Shown here: positions 1 to 9,166 of the stretch, piece after piece | Layout of the letters: each line of letters starts with the position of its first letter | How positions within the stretch are numbered: the first letter of the stretch is position 1 | Source: Cupriavidus necator | Lineage (GTDB): Bacteria > Pseudomonadota > Gammaproteobacteria > Burkholderiales > Burkholderiaceae | Direction of reading: 5' to 3' | Length of the DNA: 64,000 nt | Assembly: GCA_022041995.1 (NCBI GenBank) | Contig: CP074390.1 | Coordinates: forward strand, 2,046,001 to 2,110,000 | Notes under the pieces: generated by a model | Told to the model about the DNA's origin: nothing | Seen by the model: only the letters and a program-made list of their open reading frames with translations | The model's database searches: none | Translations under genes and position numbers: made by a program

Positions 1-582
1 CTCCCATCCCGCCCCCTAGCTCAAAGGCGAAAGGGCGGCCGGACTTTGTGCGGTTCTCTGCAGCCGGAGAGCTCCAAAGGGAATCGAGAGAATGGCCTTC
101 GCAACGCGCTGACGGAGTTACTTGCAGATCAGGGAGCGTGCAAGAGCGTGAGCATACATCTAGTCCGGTGAATCACAGCGAACCTGGCGGACTCTCGACA
201 GGATCCTGGCCCGCTTGCGACGCAAATATGTTTTCAAAGTTGGTGACGCTGCTCGGTAATTGCCTCCAAAGCCATTGTTCCGCAGTCTAAAAAACTCATT
301 TCCGTTGGTGGCATTTCTTTACTTCGAGCGAGCCCTTACCGTTGCGCAACCCAGACATATTGGAAAGACAGCCGCACGCAAACCTCAGTTCTGCAACGCG
401 CACGTCGACTTTCAACTGGGGTACGGAGGCGTGCCATCCATGCTGTCGCAGATTCCGTCGGCGAAAGCGATGCACGCAAATGCTCGGCGCAGATAGGTCA
501 ACGCCTCGTTTAAATGGATGACGTCACGCTCTCCACGGTGACCGTCCACACGAAACATAAGATGATATCTAGGAGGAGAAGA
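1..582. other. Left-edge region without a recognisable gene
   Basis: I see no convincing gene here. The short open frames lack family motifs and good ribosome binding sites. The last 15 bases hold the ribosome binding site of the porin gene that follows. Confidence 0.4.
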
Positions 583-804
583 GTGAGAGGATTGCGAACT
601 GCTACCAAAGCCGGTGTAGTGGCTCTTGCAGCGATGGTGTCCGTCGGAGCTGCATACGCACAGTCATCAGTGACTTTATATGGCGTGGTGGATGCAGGCA
701 TTGAGTATGCCACCCATCAGCCCGGAAGTGGCTCCAGCGTCGTTAGGATGAACTCGGGGAATATTGCGGGCTCTCGCTGGGGACTGCGCGGGGTCGAGGA
801 GTTG

Positions 805-830
805 AGAGGTGGCGCCGGAAATTCGGACAG
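805..830 (+). repeat. Left terminal inverted repeat of the IS3-family element
   Basis: Begins AGAGGTGGCGCC and ends TTCGGACAG. It pairs with 2066-2091 in inverted orientation. The 3 bp just outside are TTG. Confidence 0.9.
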
Positions 831-894
831 TCGGATAAATGGAAGAGCTGGGGTCTGAGCCGGCCATAATGGCGGGCAGAAAGGACCTCAGAAG

Positions 895-1203
895 ATGACG
901 AAACGAAGCAGGCGAACCCACTCGGCGGGGTTGAAGGCGAAGGTAGCCCTGGCGGCCCTCAAGGGCGAAAAGACGCTGGCGGAGCTGGCCCAGCAGTACG
1001 ACGTGCACCCCAGCCAGATCACAGCGTGGAAGCAGCAGTTGGTGGAGCATGCCGCGGACCTGTTCGGCGGTGGCAAGGAAAGTGGGGGCGAGCCGCCGGT
1101 GGATTTGAAGGTGCTGCACGCCAAGATCGGCCAGTTGGCGCTGGAGAACGATTTTTTGTCCGGCGCGCTCAGCAAGGCCGGCCTGCTGAGCGCAAAGCGA
1201 TGA
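895..1203 (+). CDS. IS3-family transposase OrfA (helix-turn-helix subunit)
   Basis: This 102-residue protein binds the IS ends. Residues 10-50 form the expected helix-turn-helix (AGLKAKVALAALKGEKTLAEL, then AQQYDVHPSQITAWK), followed by a leucine-rich coiled-coil stretch near residues 70-100 (IGQLALENDFL). The length is normal for IS3 OrfA. The stop codon overlaps the OrfB start in ATGA, and the OrfB frame is -1 relative to OrfA and open well upstream. An OrfAB fusion by -1 frameshifting or coupled reinitiation are both possible. I saw no canonical A-rich slippery heptamer, so the mode is undecided. Confidence 0.9.
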   Translation: MTKRSRRTHSAGLKAKVALAALKGEKTLAELAQQYDVHPSQITAWKQQLVEHAADLFGGGKESGGEPPVDLKVLHAKIGQLALENDFLSGALSKAGLLSAKR

Positions 1204-2030
1204 TCGACCGCGAGCACGCGCTGCCGGTGAGCCGGCAGGTCAAGCTGGTGGGCATCGCCCGGTCCAGCGCGTACTACCAGCCGCAACCGGTCAGCGAGGC
1301 AGATCTGAAGCTGATGCGCCGCATCGACGAACTGCATCTGGAGCATCCCTTCGCGGGGGCTCGCATGCTGGCGCGCCTGCTGCGCCGGGAAGGCATCCAG
1401 GTCGGTCGCCGGCACGTGGGCACGCTGATGAAGCGCATGGGCATTGAGGCGCTGTATCGCCGGCCGAACACGAGCCGCAAGCACGCGGCGCACAAGATCT
1501 GGCCGTACCTGCTGCGCGACCGGAAGATCGACCGGGCCAACCAGGTGTGGGCTCTGGACACGACCTACATTCCGATGGCACGGGGCTTTGTGTACCTGAC
1601 GGCAGTGGTGGACTGGGCCAGCCGCCGGGTGCTGGCCTACCGGGTGGCGATCACGCTGGAGAGCTGTCATGCCGTCGAGGCAATCGAGGAGGCCTTTGCC
1701 AAGTACGGCGCGCCGGAGATCGTCAACACCGACCAGGGCAGCCAGTTCACCGCCACGGAGTTCACAGACGCCGTGCTGGACCGCGGCATCCAACTGTCGA
1801 TGGACGGCAAGGGCAGTTGGCGCGATAACGTGTTCGTCGAACGCCTTTGGCGCAGCGTCAAATACGAGGAGGTCTACCTGAAAGCCTACGACTCGGTCAG
1901 CCATGCGCGCCGCTCTATCGCTAACTACCTAACCTGGTACAACCAACGACGGCCCCATTCCAGTCTGGCGGACCAGACCCCGGATGAGGCATACTTCGCC
2001 ACGCTGCCAGCGATCAAATCGGCAGCCTGA
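1200..2030 (+). CDS. IS3-family transposase OrfB (DDE catalytic subunit)
   Basis: Catalytic integrase-like subunit of about 276 residues. The N-terminal HTH_21-like part (HPFAGARMLARLLRREG) is followed by the rve domain. The three DDE residues are visible in ALDTTYIP, NTDQGSQFT and the Glu of NVFVERLWRSVKYEEVY. The C-terminus has the standard YNQRRPHSSL signature. The frame is intact and starts with the ATG that overlaps the OrfA stop. Its neighbours are only the IS ends and the two porin halves. The exact IS3 subgroup cannot be fixed without a database comparison. Confidence 0.93.
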   Translation: MIDREHALPVSRQVKLVGIARSSAYYQPQPVSEADLKLMRRIDELHLEHPFAGARMLARLLRREGIQVGRRHVGTLMKRMGIEALYRRPNTSRKHAAHKIWPYLLRDRKIDRANQVWALDTTYIPMARGFVYLTAVVDWASRRVLAYRVAITLESCHAVEAIEEAFAKYGAPEIVNTDQGSQFTATEFTDAVLDRGIQLSMDGKGSWRDNVFVERLWRSVKYEEVYLKAYDSVSHARRSIANYLTWYNQRRPHSSLADQTPDEAYFATLPAIKSAA

Positions 2031-2065
2031 CTGCCCCAGCGCTTCCACTTAAAAACTCCGGATCC

Positions 2066-2091
2066 CTGTCCGAACAAACGGTGCCACCTCT
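2066..2091 (-). repeat. Right terminal inverted repeat of the IS3-family element
   Basis: Read on the minus strand it begins AGAGGTGGCACCG and continues TTCGGACAG, matching the left end. The TTG target duplication follows at 2092-2094. Confidence 0.9.
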
Positions 2092-3126
2092 TTGGGAGGC
2101 GGTCTGAAAGGACTATTCGTGTTGGAGAGTGGATTCGATATCGACACGGGAAAATCATTGCAAGGGGGCCGCCTTTTTGGGCGACAGGCATTCGTAGGCA
2201 TTCAGTCCGGATGGGGAAGCGTGCTCCTCGGACGGCAGAACACCTCGCTGTACGACTATGTTGGCAACTATGATCCCCTGGCACTGGCACCGCGATATGG
2301 CGTAGTGACTCAAGATACCTCGTTTACGGCCAGAGCGGACAACTCGATCAAGTACGTAGGTGGTTTCGGTGGATTGAAGGTTTCTGCGTTTTACAGCGCT
2401 GGTGCTGACAGCTCGGTCGCAAATGGCAGCGAAGTGCCGGGCGCTCCCAAGCTGGGGCGCGGTTTTGGCAGCTATGTGACCTACGACTCTGGCCCGCTCA
2501 GCGTCGGCGTCGCATACGACGAGGTTAATACCGGTACGACGACTCTAAACCCCGATGCCACCGCGCGACGGTTCTCTGGCGCGGGGAGCTATGTGGTCGG
2601 CAGTGTGAAGCTATTCGGTGGTTATCGATGGGCTCGAGGCTATCACGGGGGCGTGATTCCAGGTTCCATCGCCGGTGCTTCAAATCAGGGAGGCAATCTG
2701 TATTGGACGGGGGTGAACTGGCAAGCGACACCTGCGCTTGCTCTTGCTGCTGCGGCCTACTATCAGGACTTTAAGAACACAGGGAATGACCCATGGCTCT
2801 TTACCCTGAACGCTGACTATGCGTTCTCGAAGAGAACGCGAGCGTATGCATCGCTTGGCTATATCAAGAACAAAGGTACCTCCAACCTTGGGTTCTACGA
2901 CAACGGGAAGACGTTTGGGAACACGAATCCAGGCCAAAACCAGTTTGGCGTGACGATCGGTCTCCGACAGGTCTTCTAAGATCGCCGGGGTCGAGCGGCA
3001 AAGTCTCGCTCGACATAGCGTCTCGGTGGAGTCGCGGCTCGCCACACAGCGTTATAGTGCGGCGGACCGGATTCCTAGCATGGTAGGGTAGATGCGGGAC
3101 TGCGTAGCTCTCTAGCATCCTCCCGG

Positions 3127-3170
3127 GCTGGTCGACTTGAGGAAGGATCCTCAGTCGGCCAGCGTTTTTT
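3127..3170 (+). terminator. Rho-independent terminator downstream of the porin gene
   Basis: A strong hairpin (GCTGGTCGACTTGAGGA pairing with TCCTCAGTCGGCCAGC around a short AGGA loop) is followed by six T at 3165-3170. It lies about 150 nt after the porin stop on the same strand. The rest of 2980-3570 has no recognisable gene. Confidence 0.8.
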
Positions 3171-3574
3171 CTGGTTCGCGATCTCGGACGGCCGCCATGA
3201 TGACAATCGCGCGCAGCCTAGTCCATTGAGCTCGCAGGCCCGGAGCAGCGCGGCTACAAGTGCGTGTAGCGCAGGGCGCTGTCGCGATACCAGGTCAGAC
3301 GCGATGGCTCAGTCATGCCTGTATCGGACTGCGATCAATGCCTTGTCATGCCGCGGTGGCTGACACCGCTGCCATTAAGGTTCGGTCCTGCCTCGATGGG
3401 GAAACTAGGGCCCGCGGAGATCGATTCGACCCGAACTCGACAGTCCAGGGGTGTGAGCAATTCTTAAGAGCCATGTATTGGCCACCCACATGCCTCACAC
3501 ATGACAGCATGATGTCGAGAATAGTCGACAAAGCGCGGGAAATCGCGAGGTGAATTGCTAACCATCTCGCAAAT

Positions 3575-3614
3575 AAGTAATGATCTTGACATACTTCAAT
3601 CGGGATCCTACGAT
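3575..3614 (+). promoter_or_regulatory. Promoter A of a shared four-copy set, upstream of the PaaG-like gene
   Basis: The -35 box is TTGACA at 3586-3591, the spacer is 17 nt, and the -10 is TACGAT at 3609-3614. The -35 is fused to an upstream block AATGATC that recurs at 7.05, 44.29 and (as ATGTAC) 48.35 kb in the same geometry. An AAGTA...TACTT inverted repeat flanks the -35 region, as expected for an operator overlapping the promoter. The start codon lies 84 nt after the -10. Confidence 0.7.
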
Positions 3615-3697
3615 TGCCTCGTTCTGCCCGAGCATTTATTGCACACGATTGAGCGGGCCAGCGGCAAATCGGCAAAGCAACCCATAGGGACCCTATC

Positions 3698-4492
3698 ATG
3701 AATTTCACCAACATCGAGTTGACTCTCAAAGAGGGCGTAGCAACGATCACGCTGAACCGGCCAGACAAGCTGAACAGCCTCAACGAGGCAACCATGATCG
3801 AGCTTGGTCAGGCGCTAGCCGTCGTGGAGGGGAGCCCGGAAGTGCGGGTTCTGGTCCTGACCGGAGCTGGCCGAGCCTTCTGTGCCGGGCAGGACCTTGC
3901 CGATCCCGCGATGCAGATTGTGGAGGGCAAGCTGCCGGATATCGGTGCGCTGGTGGAGCGGCATTTCAAGCCGACGGTGATGCGCTTGCAGAACCTGCAG
4001 GTACCCACCATTGCCGCCGTGAATGGGCTCGCGGCTGGCGGCGGTGCGTCGCTGGCTTTGGCCTGTGACCTCGTCGTGGCGGCGAAGTCGGCCTATTTCC
4101 TGCAAGCGTTTTCTCGAATCGGACTCACGCCGGATACCGGCAGCACCTGGTTCCTAGTGCACAAAGTCGGGATGTCGCGCGCCATCGGTCTCGCTTATCT
4201 GGCCGATAAGCTGCCAGCGGAGAAGGCCGCCGAATGGGGCCTGATCTGGCAAGTGTTCGACGACGCTCAGTTCGGGGAGGAGGTGGGGCGCCTTGTCGAC
4301 CAGGTGGCCACCATGCCCACTAAGGCGCTGGTGCGCACGCGCCAGCTAATGCACGCTGCCCGCGGCCACACCCTAGAGCAACAGCTCTCGATGGAGGCCA
4401 CCTTCATTCGCGAAATGGGTTGGAGCGAGGATTATCAGGAAGGCGTGAACGCTTTTGCCGAGAAGCGCCCGGCCAAGTTCACTGGCCGCTGA
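3698..4492 (+). CDS. Enoyl-CoA hydratase/isomerase, PaaG-like crotonase
   Basis: Crotonase-fold protein of 264 residues, a normal full length. The oxyanion-hole segments are visible: GAGRAFCAGQDLADP around residue 60 and AAVNGLAAGGGASLALACDLVVAAKSAYF around residues 106-135. The following IGLTPDTGSTWFL resembles PaaG (ring 1,2-epoxyphenylacetyl-CoA isomerase) more than classic hydratases: the second catalytic Glu position of GxxPExxLGLxP is replaced by FSRIGLTPD. The likely role is isomerisation or hydration of a CoA thioester. It is the first gene after promoter A, with a CoA-transferase 150 nt downstream, so it probably belongs to the same acid-degradation regulon. The substrate cannot be fixed from sequence. 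Confidence 0.85.
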   Translation: MNFTNIELTLKEGVATITLNRPDKLNSLNEATMIELGQALAVVEGSPEVRVLVLTGAGRAFCAGQDLADPAMQIVEGKLPDIGALVERHFKPTVMRLQNLQVPTIAAVNGLAAGGGASLALACDLVVAAKSAYFLQAFSRIGLTPDTGSTWFLVHKVGMSRAIGLAYLADKLPAEKAAEWGLIWQVFDDAQFGEEVGRLVDQVATMPTKALVRTRQLMHAARGHTLEQQLSMEATFIREMGWSEDYQEGVNAFAEKRPAKFTGR

Positions 4493-4529
4493 GCCGGCTC
4501 ACTTAGCACACTTTTTCGACGCGACTTTC

Positions 4530-4562
4530 CCCGGCCGTGCGGATGGCCTCCGCACGGCCGGG
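4530..4562. other. Perfect intercistronic hairpin
   Basis: Inverted repeat with 14-bp perfect arms (CCCGGCCGTGCGGA and its complement) around a 5-nt loop, between the PaaG-like gene and the CoA-transferase gene. No T-run follows, so it is more likely an mRNA-stability or REP-like hairpin than a strong terminator. Confidence 0.6.
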
Positions 4563-4642
4563 CGGCATTCGCCCGCGCGGCGCGGGCACTGAACAAGAGC
4601 AAGCCCTCGACGGTTTGCCTGGATAACGATATCGGAGACGCC

Positions 4643-5938
4643 ATGAAATTCGATCACCTGCTCAGCCAGAAATGCATGGCACCCATGGATGCCATCGGTC
4701 TGGTCCGTGACGGCGATACTATCGTTGTACCTACGGGACCTGCTGAGCCGCCGCGACTGCTGACCGCGCTTTCGGAGCAGCGCCGGCGGTATGCGGATGT
4801 GACGGTTGCCCAGATCCTGCCGCTGAGGAAATACGGGTATGAGGATCCTGTCACCTCTGCGCACGTACGCCACCTTTCCTATTTCTTCGGCCCTGCGTCG
4901 CGCCAGGGTGGGCAGGACGGTCTGCATGACTACATCCCCATGCATTTCTCTGAGCTGCCATCCTTTTTCACGCAAGGGCTGAATCCGGCTGACGTGGTGT
5001 TCAGCCTCGCGTCTCCCATGGACGAACATGGTTACTTCTCGCTCGGGCTGGCCGCGGATTACACAATGGCTGCGATTCGCGAGGCCCGCGCCGTGATACT
5101 GGAGGTCAATCCGAATGTGCCGTTTACCAATGGCAACTGCCAGGTCCATCTCTCGGAGGTTGCCGCGATTGTTGAAGGCACCGAGCCCCTCGCGCAGGTC
5201 GGCTTGCCGGCGATCGGTGCGGTGCAGGAAGCGATTGGCGGCTATGTGGCGGAGATGATCCCTGATGGGGCGACGCTGCAAATCGGCTACGGCAGCATTC
5301 CCGATGCGGTGGTCATGCAATTGATGAGCAAGCGCGACCTGGGCGTCCATACCGAGATGCTGGGAGATGGCATCCTGCGTCTGATCGAGGCCGGCGTGGT
5401 GACCAACCGGCGCAAGAACTATCTGAAGGGCAAGACAATCGCGACGTTTGCGCTGGGTTCGAGCACGCTTTATAAATTCATGGACCGAAATCCCTCGGTG
5501 GAGCTGCATCCAGCGGACTTTACTAACGATCCTTACCTGGCCGGGCAGAACAACAATCTAATGGCCATAAATGCGACCTTGCAGATCGACCTGATCGGCC
5601 AGTGCGGGTCCGAGACGCTTGGGTTCAGTCCGGTGTCTGGGACGGGTGGACAGTCCGATTTTGTCAGAGCAGCCAATCGCTCGTCGGGGGGCAAGGCCTT
5701 CATCGTGCTGCCATCGACAGCGAAGGATGACGCCATTTCGCGTATCGTTCCGGTGCTCTCTCCGGGTACCCATGTGAGCACGAGCAAGAACGATGTTAAT
5801 TACGTCGTCACGGAGTTTGGCGTGGCGCAGTTGCGCGGGAAATCGGCAAGGCAGCGAGCGGAGGCGTTAATTGGCCTGGCCCATCCAAAATTCAGGCCGG
5901 AGTTGCGCGAAGCCGCAAAGCAAATGAAACTGATGTGA
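4643..5938 (+). CDS. Acetyl-CoA hydrolase/CoA-transferase family protein (4-hydroxybutyrate CoA-transferase-like)
   Basis: Family I-type CoA-transferase of 431 residues, full length for the Cat2/4-hydroxybutyrate CoA-transferase group. The N-terminal domain begins at VRDGDTIVVPTGPAEP. The catalytic Glu is expected in LGVHTEMLGDGI (about residue 237). The C-terminal domain carries SGTGGQSDFVRAANRSSGGKAF and VVTEFGVAQLRGKSARQRA, both family signatures. It would exchange CoA between an acyl-CoA and a free acid, for example to activate an incoming acid or recycle CoA. It follows the PaaG-like gene on the same strand and converges with the MarR gene. Substrate specificity is not readable from the sequence. 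Confidence 0.88.
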   Translation: MKFDHLLSQKCMAPMDAIGLVRDGDTIVVPTGPAEPPRLLTALSEQRRRYADVTVAQILPLRKYGYEDPVTSAHVRHLSYFFGPASRQGGQDGLHDYIPMHFSELPSFFTQGLNPADVVFSLASPMDEHGYFSLGLAADYTMAAIREARAVILEVNPNVPFTNGNCQVHLSEVAAIVEGTEPLAQVGLPAIGAVQEAIGGYVAEMIPDGATLQIGYGSIPDAVVMQLMSKRDLGVHTEMLGDGILRLIEAGVVTNRRKNYLKGKTIATFALGSSTLYKFMDRNPSVELHPADFTNDPYLAGQNNNLMAINATLQIDLIGQCGSETLGFSPVSGTGGQSDFVRAANRSSGGKAFIVLPSTAKDDAISRIVPVLSPGTHVSTSKNDVNYVVTEFGVAQLRGKSARQRAEALIGLAHPKFRPELREAAKQMKLM

Positions 5939-5984
5939 TGCATGACGGAAACGCCTGGCCGATTCCGGGGCGGTCGTGAGGAGA

Positions 5985-6506
5985 TCAGGCATGCCAGGAG
6001 GGCGCCCGCTCGTCTGAATTCTCCTCGACGTGCTCCTCGTCCAGATTGACATGAGTCATTCCGGCATTGAGCTGGTTCAGGAAGTGAACCAGTGACACCT
6101 TGTCATCGAAGCGAAAGCTGGTCAATGCCTGACGGTAAAACTCATAGATCTTAGGCTGCAGGCTGTTCCAGAATTCCCGGCCCTTGGGCCTCAGCACCAC
6201 CTTCTTGGCCCGCCGGTCGACGGTGTCTGCCACGCGGATAACGTGGTCCTCTCGTTCCAGCCTTTTCAGTACGCCATCCAGGCTCTGCCGGCTGACGACC
6301 AGGTATTCCGCCAAGTCGGAAAAAGACATGCCGTCAGCCACCTGTGGACGTGATAGTGCGCCCAGTACGGACCATTGTACCGTCGTGATGCCAAGCGTCT
6401 TGATGGTCTGTCGGTCCAGCGTATTACCGGCCTGGAACAAGCGAAAAAACAGACGGTTATGGATTGACGAGACGGATTGGTCGTAAGAGGGGTCGAAGTT
6501 CGTCAT
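5985..6506 (-). CDS. MarR-family transcriptional regulator
   Basis: Winged-helix repressor of 173 residues, cytoplasmic and dimeric by family. The HTH spans roughly residues 55-110 (MSFSDLAEYLVVSRQSLDGVLKRLERED), followed by the wing VIRVADTVDRRAKKVVLRPKG. It is convergent with the CoA-transferase and divergent from the dienoyl-CoA reductase operon, with a 613-bp control region between. In Rhodopseudomonas palustris the MarR protein BadR controls the badHI-aliAB genes. A comparable role here is an inference from position and neighbours. The four repeated promoter/operator sites in this window are candidate targets. Confidence 0.88.
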   Translation of the reverse strand: MTNFDPSYDQSVSSIHNRLFFRLFQAGNTLDRQTIKTLGITTVQWSVLGALSRPQVADGMSFSDLAEYLVVSRQSLDGVLKRLEREDHVIRVADTVDRRAKKVVLRPKGREFWNSLQPKIYEFYRQALTSFRFDDKVSLVHFLNQLNAGMTHVNLDEEHVEENSDERAPSWHA

Positions 6507-7043
6507 GAGAGGCTGAAGGCTGCGCTGGTCCTGCGCAAAACAAAAACTGCAACGCCGTCTATTCTAAGGCGCCGGGACCTACCGGTTTACGACAATGTTC
6601 CCGTGCTGGACGCAACCTGCCGAGTCATGCCAGTGCCTGCAACGTTGCCTCCCCATAAAGCTTCGCGATCGGGCGGCGCGCTACGCTTAAGTATGACATG
6701 TAATTGACCTTGTGCAATTAGGTGATGTGGTTGCGTTTGATGCCGAACGAACCTCACGACGGCCTTCAGATAAAGCAGGATGCTGATACATATACTTTCG
6801 GCCTGTTAAGGAGGTACTTCGCCGGCACGTCTGTAAAGGACGAGGCCACTGAGCAGGTTTTGGCCTCTCTCCTTTGGTTTTCAATCTTTTAATGCGCTCT
6901 ATAAGGCGCTTTTTCTCGCGACGCGGATACTTCCATCTGCTGACATGCGCTGCGGCTTCTAGCAGGTAGCTGATAATTCCTCATGGCTAGAGATCCACAA
7001 GCGCCTCGCTTTCATAGGGGTTTCCCCGGGTCTGCGCCAAAAT
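6507..7043. other. Divergent control region between the MarR and dienoyl-CoA reductase genes
   Basis: No gene is seen. It contains TATGACATGTAATTG at 6692-6706, of which the first 12 bases recur at 48293-48304 upstream of proC. A weak minus-strand promoter (TTGCAC, 16 nt, CATACT) overlaps it and could serve the MarR gene. Confidence 0.45.
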
Positions 7044-7045
7044 AT

Positions 7046-7085
7046 ACATCATGATCTTGACGTAATTGAGAAGCCTGCCTAGTAT
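7046..7085 (+). promoter_or_regulatory. Promoter B of the shared set, upstream of the dienoyl-CoA reductase operon
   Basis: The ATCATGATC block runs straight into a TTGACG -35 (7057-7062); a 17-nt spacer leads to the TAGTAT -10 (7080-7085). The start codon lies 34 nt after the -10, giving a short leader. The geometry is the same as promoters A, C and D. Confidence 0.75.
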
Positions 7086-7119
7086 GTTTCCACCGACTCA
7101 CTAAATAACGAGACACCCC

Positions 7120-9141
7120 ATGGAGACGCTCGACAAGATCCTGACGCCGCTGAACGTCGGCACAACCGTACTTCCGAACCGCATGGTTATGGGTGCGATG
7201 CATACGCGGCTGGAAACACTGGACCGCCCCAATGAGCGTCTGGCAGCGTTCTACGCCTCACGTGCCGCAGGTGAGATCGGGCTGATCCTAAGTGGTGGCT
7301 TCTCCCCGAATCCGGAAGGTGTCATGGAGGAGGGCGGGCCGCTGTTCAACAGCGCGGACCAGCTCGAGGAACATCAGGTCGTCACGCAAGCGGTCCATGC
7401 CGCCGGCGGCAAGATTGTGCTGCAGATTCTCCACGCCGGTCGCTATGCGAAGGTGCCGAATTGCGTGGCGCCGTCGCCGGGCAAGGCTCGGATCAATACG
7501 TTCTCCCCGCACGCGCTTACCACCGAGGAGGTTTGGCGCACCATCGCCGACTTTGTCAATACGGCGGCCCTTGCCATCGAGGCTGGATACGATGGCGTGG
7601 AAATCATGGGTTCGGAGGGTTACCTGATTAATGAGTTCACCGCCGCGCTGACCAACCAGCGCAGCGATGAATTCGGCGGCAGCTTCGAGGGGCGTATTCG
7701 TTTCCCTCTCGAGGTGGTGCGTGCGGTGCGGGAGCGACTGGGTCGCAACCCAATGCTGATTTATCGGATTTCTTCGATCGACTTGGTCGAAGGTGGCATG
7801 AACGGCGCGGAGATCGCGTCATTCGCCAAGCAGATCGAAGCCGCAGGCGCGGATCTGATCAATACCGGTGTCGGCTGGCATGAATCCGCCGTACCGACGA
7901 TCGGGGCCACGGTGCCGCGCGCGGCATGGCGCGAAGCCATTCGCAATGTCAAGCAATCGGTAGCCATTCCGGTGATGGCATCGAACCGCATCAACACGCC
8001 GCAAGTGGCCGAGGAATTGATTTCGTCCGGCGTGGCGGACTTGGTCTCGATGGCTCGGCCGCTGCTGGCGGATCCGGACTTCGCCAAGAAAGCGCGCCTG
8101 GGCGTTACGGACGAGATCAATACTTGCATCGCGTGTAACCAAGCGTGTTTGGACCGCATCTTTACCGAGCGCACGGCGACCTGTCTGGTTAACCCGCGCG
8201 CCGGTAGGGAAATCGAATTCCCAATCGGCTTCGCGCCGAAGCGCAAACGCATCGCAGTGGTCGGCGGCGGACCCGCCGGGATGGCGTTTGCTATCAACGC
8301 TACGGAGCGCGGCCACGACGTTACGCTGCTTGAAGCCGAGCAGCAACTGGGCGGGCAACTGAACTTGGCCAAGTCGGTACCGGGCAAGGCCGAATTCCAC
8401 GAAATGTTGCGCTATTTCCGGGTGCGCCTTGAGAAGCTTGGCGTCACGCTGCAAATGGGTAAGCCGGCCACTGCTGACCAACTGATCGCGGGCGCGTTCG
8501 ACGAGATCGTGCTGGCGACAGGTGTGCTGCCGCGTGTGCCGGAGTTTGCCGGTGTGGATCATCCCAAGGCTGTTTCGTATATCGATGTCTTGTCCGGCAA
8601 GGTCGAGGTCGGTGAACGCGTCGCCATTATCGGTGCAGGTGGCATTGGCTTTGATGTCGCCGAGTTCCTGCTCGGTGATGCCGAGGAATCTCTCGACGCG
8701 CATGCCTTCTTCCGCGCCTGGGGCGTGGATGCAACAAACGTAAGCTCCGGCGGGCTTGCGGCTGCGGCCGACCATGGGGCGCCACGGCGCAGCGTTCATA
8801 TGTTCCAGCGCAAGGCAGAACCGCTCGGCAAACGCCTTGGTAAGTCCACCGGGTGGATCCTGAAGGCGAAGCTGCGCAAGGCCAATATCGCGATGACCGC
8901 TGGGGCCACATACGACGCCATCGACGACGAAGGGTTGCACTACACGGTGGATGGCAAGGCGCATGTGCTGCCGGTGGACCACGTAGTGCTGTGCGCGGGC
9001 CAGAACTCTAATCGCGATCTCTACGACCAGCTCAAGGCCCGCGGCGCGGAGCCAAGGCTGATCGGGGGTGCCGATGTTGCCAGCGAGCTGGATGCTCTGC
9101 GCGCCATCGATCAGGCCACCCGACTGGCCGTCGCAGTTTGA
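7120..9141 (+). CDS. fadH: 2,4-dienoyl-CoA reductase (NADPH), FadH-type iron-sulfur flavoenzyme
   Basis: Reduces a conjugated dienoyl-CoA double bond using NAD(P)H through FAD, a [4Fe-4S] cluster and FMN. The 673 residues match FadH in length. The N-terminal old-yellow-enzyme barrel carries SEGYLINEFTAALTNQRSDE near residue 165 (catalytic Tyr region) and NTGVGWHESAVPTI with the expected catalytic His near 253. The cluster ligands are Cys 336, 339, 343 and 355 in CIACNQAC and TATC. Then come an FAD site (VVGGGPAGMAF, about 380) and a second dinucleotide site (IIGAGGIGFDVAE, about 504). It is first in the plus-strand operon after promoter B. In an alicyclic-acid route it could remove ring or chain unsaturation, which is an inference. 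Confidence 0.9.
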   Translation: METLDKILTPLNVGTTVLPNRMVMGAMHTRLETLDRPNERLAAFYASRAAGEIGLILSGGFSPNPEGVMEEGGPLFNSADQLEEHQVVTQAVHAAGGKIVLQILHAGRYAKVPNCVAPSPGKARINTFSPHALTTEEVWRTIADFVNTAALAIEAGYDGVEIMGSEGYLINEFTAALTNQRSDEFGGSFEGRIRFPLEVVRAVRERLGRNPMLIYRISSIDLVEGGMNGAEIASFAKQIEAAGADLINTGVGWHESAVPTIGATVPRAAWREAIRNVKQSVAIPVMASNRINTPQVAEELISSGVADLVSMARPLLADPDFAKKARLGVTDEINTCIACNQACLDRIFTERTATCLVNPRAGREIEFPIGFAPKRKRIAVVGGGPAGMAFAINATERGHDVTLLEAEQQLGGQLNLAKSVPGKAEFHEMLRYFRVRLEKLGVTLQMGKPATADQLIAGAFDEIVLATGVLPRVPEFAGVDHPKAVSYIDVLSGKVEVGERVAIIGAGGIGFDVAEFLLGDAEESLDAHAFFRAWGVDATNVSSGGLAAAADHGAPRRSVHMFQRKAEPLGKRLGKSTGWILKAKLRKANIAMTAGATYDAIDDEGLHYTVDGKAHVLPVDHVVLCAGQNSNRDLYDQLKARGAEPRLIGGADVASELDALRAIDQATRLAVAV

Positions 9142-9166
9142 GCAAATGCAGCAGCCGGAGACACCA

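Larger units (their letters stand above)
805..2091 (+). mobile_element. Complete IS3-family insertion sequence, 1287 bp
   Basis: Both ends are visible. The left end (805-830) and the reverse complement of the right end (2066-2091) both start AGAGGTGGC and share about 21 of 26 positions. A 3-bp direct repeat TTG flanks the element (802-804 and 2092-2094), typical for IS3-family transposition. Inside are the usual two overlapping frames, orfA and orfB. Both are intact, so the element may still move. Confidence 0.93.
583..2979 (+). pseudogene. Trimeric outer-membrane porin, split by an IS3-family insertion
   Basis: General-diffusion porin of the Burkholderiales type (porin_4/OmpC-like), which would form a beta-barrel channel in the outer membrane. 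I choose the GTG at 583 because AGGAGGA lies 7 nt upstream; it gives a clean signal peptide of about 26 residues ending AAYA before QSSVTLYG, the classic mature N-terminus. The first part covers residues 1-74 (583-804) and includes SRWGLRGVEEL. The rest runs from 2095 to 2979 and begins GGGLKGLFVLESGFD, ending with the usual terminal Phe (GLRQVF). Removing the IS and one copy of the TTG duplication restores a continuous frame of about 368 residues, normal for the family. As it stands the frame leaves the porin after codon 74 and stops at 856-858, so the gene is inactive. The insertion must be recent because both halves are otherwise intact. Confidence 0.9.

Noticed and set aside
888..1904. Long minus-strand open frame of 338 codons
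   Set aside because: It lies antisense to the IS3 transposase genes, shows no family motif, and is explained by GC-rich codon use of orfB.
7819..8982. Minus-strand frame of 387 codons
   Set aside because: Fully antisense to the fadH-type gene, no recognisable domain; a GC-driven shadow frame.
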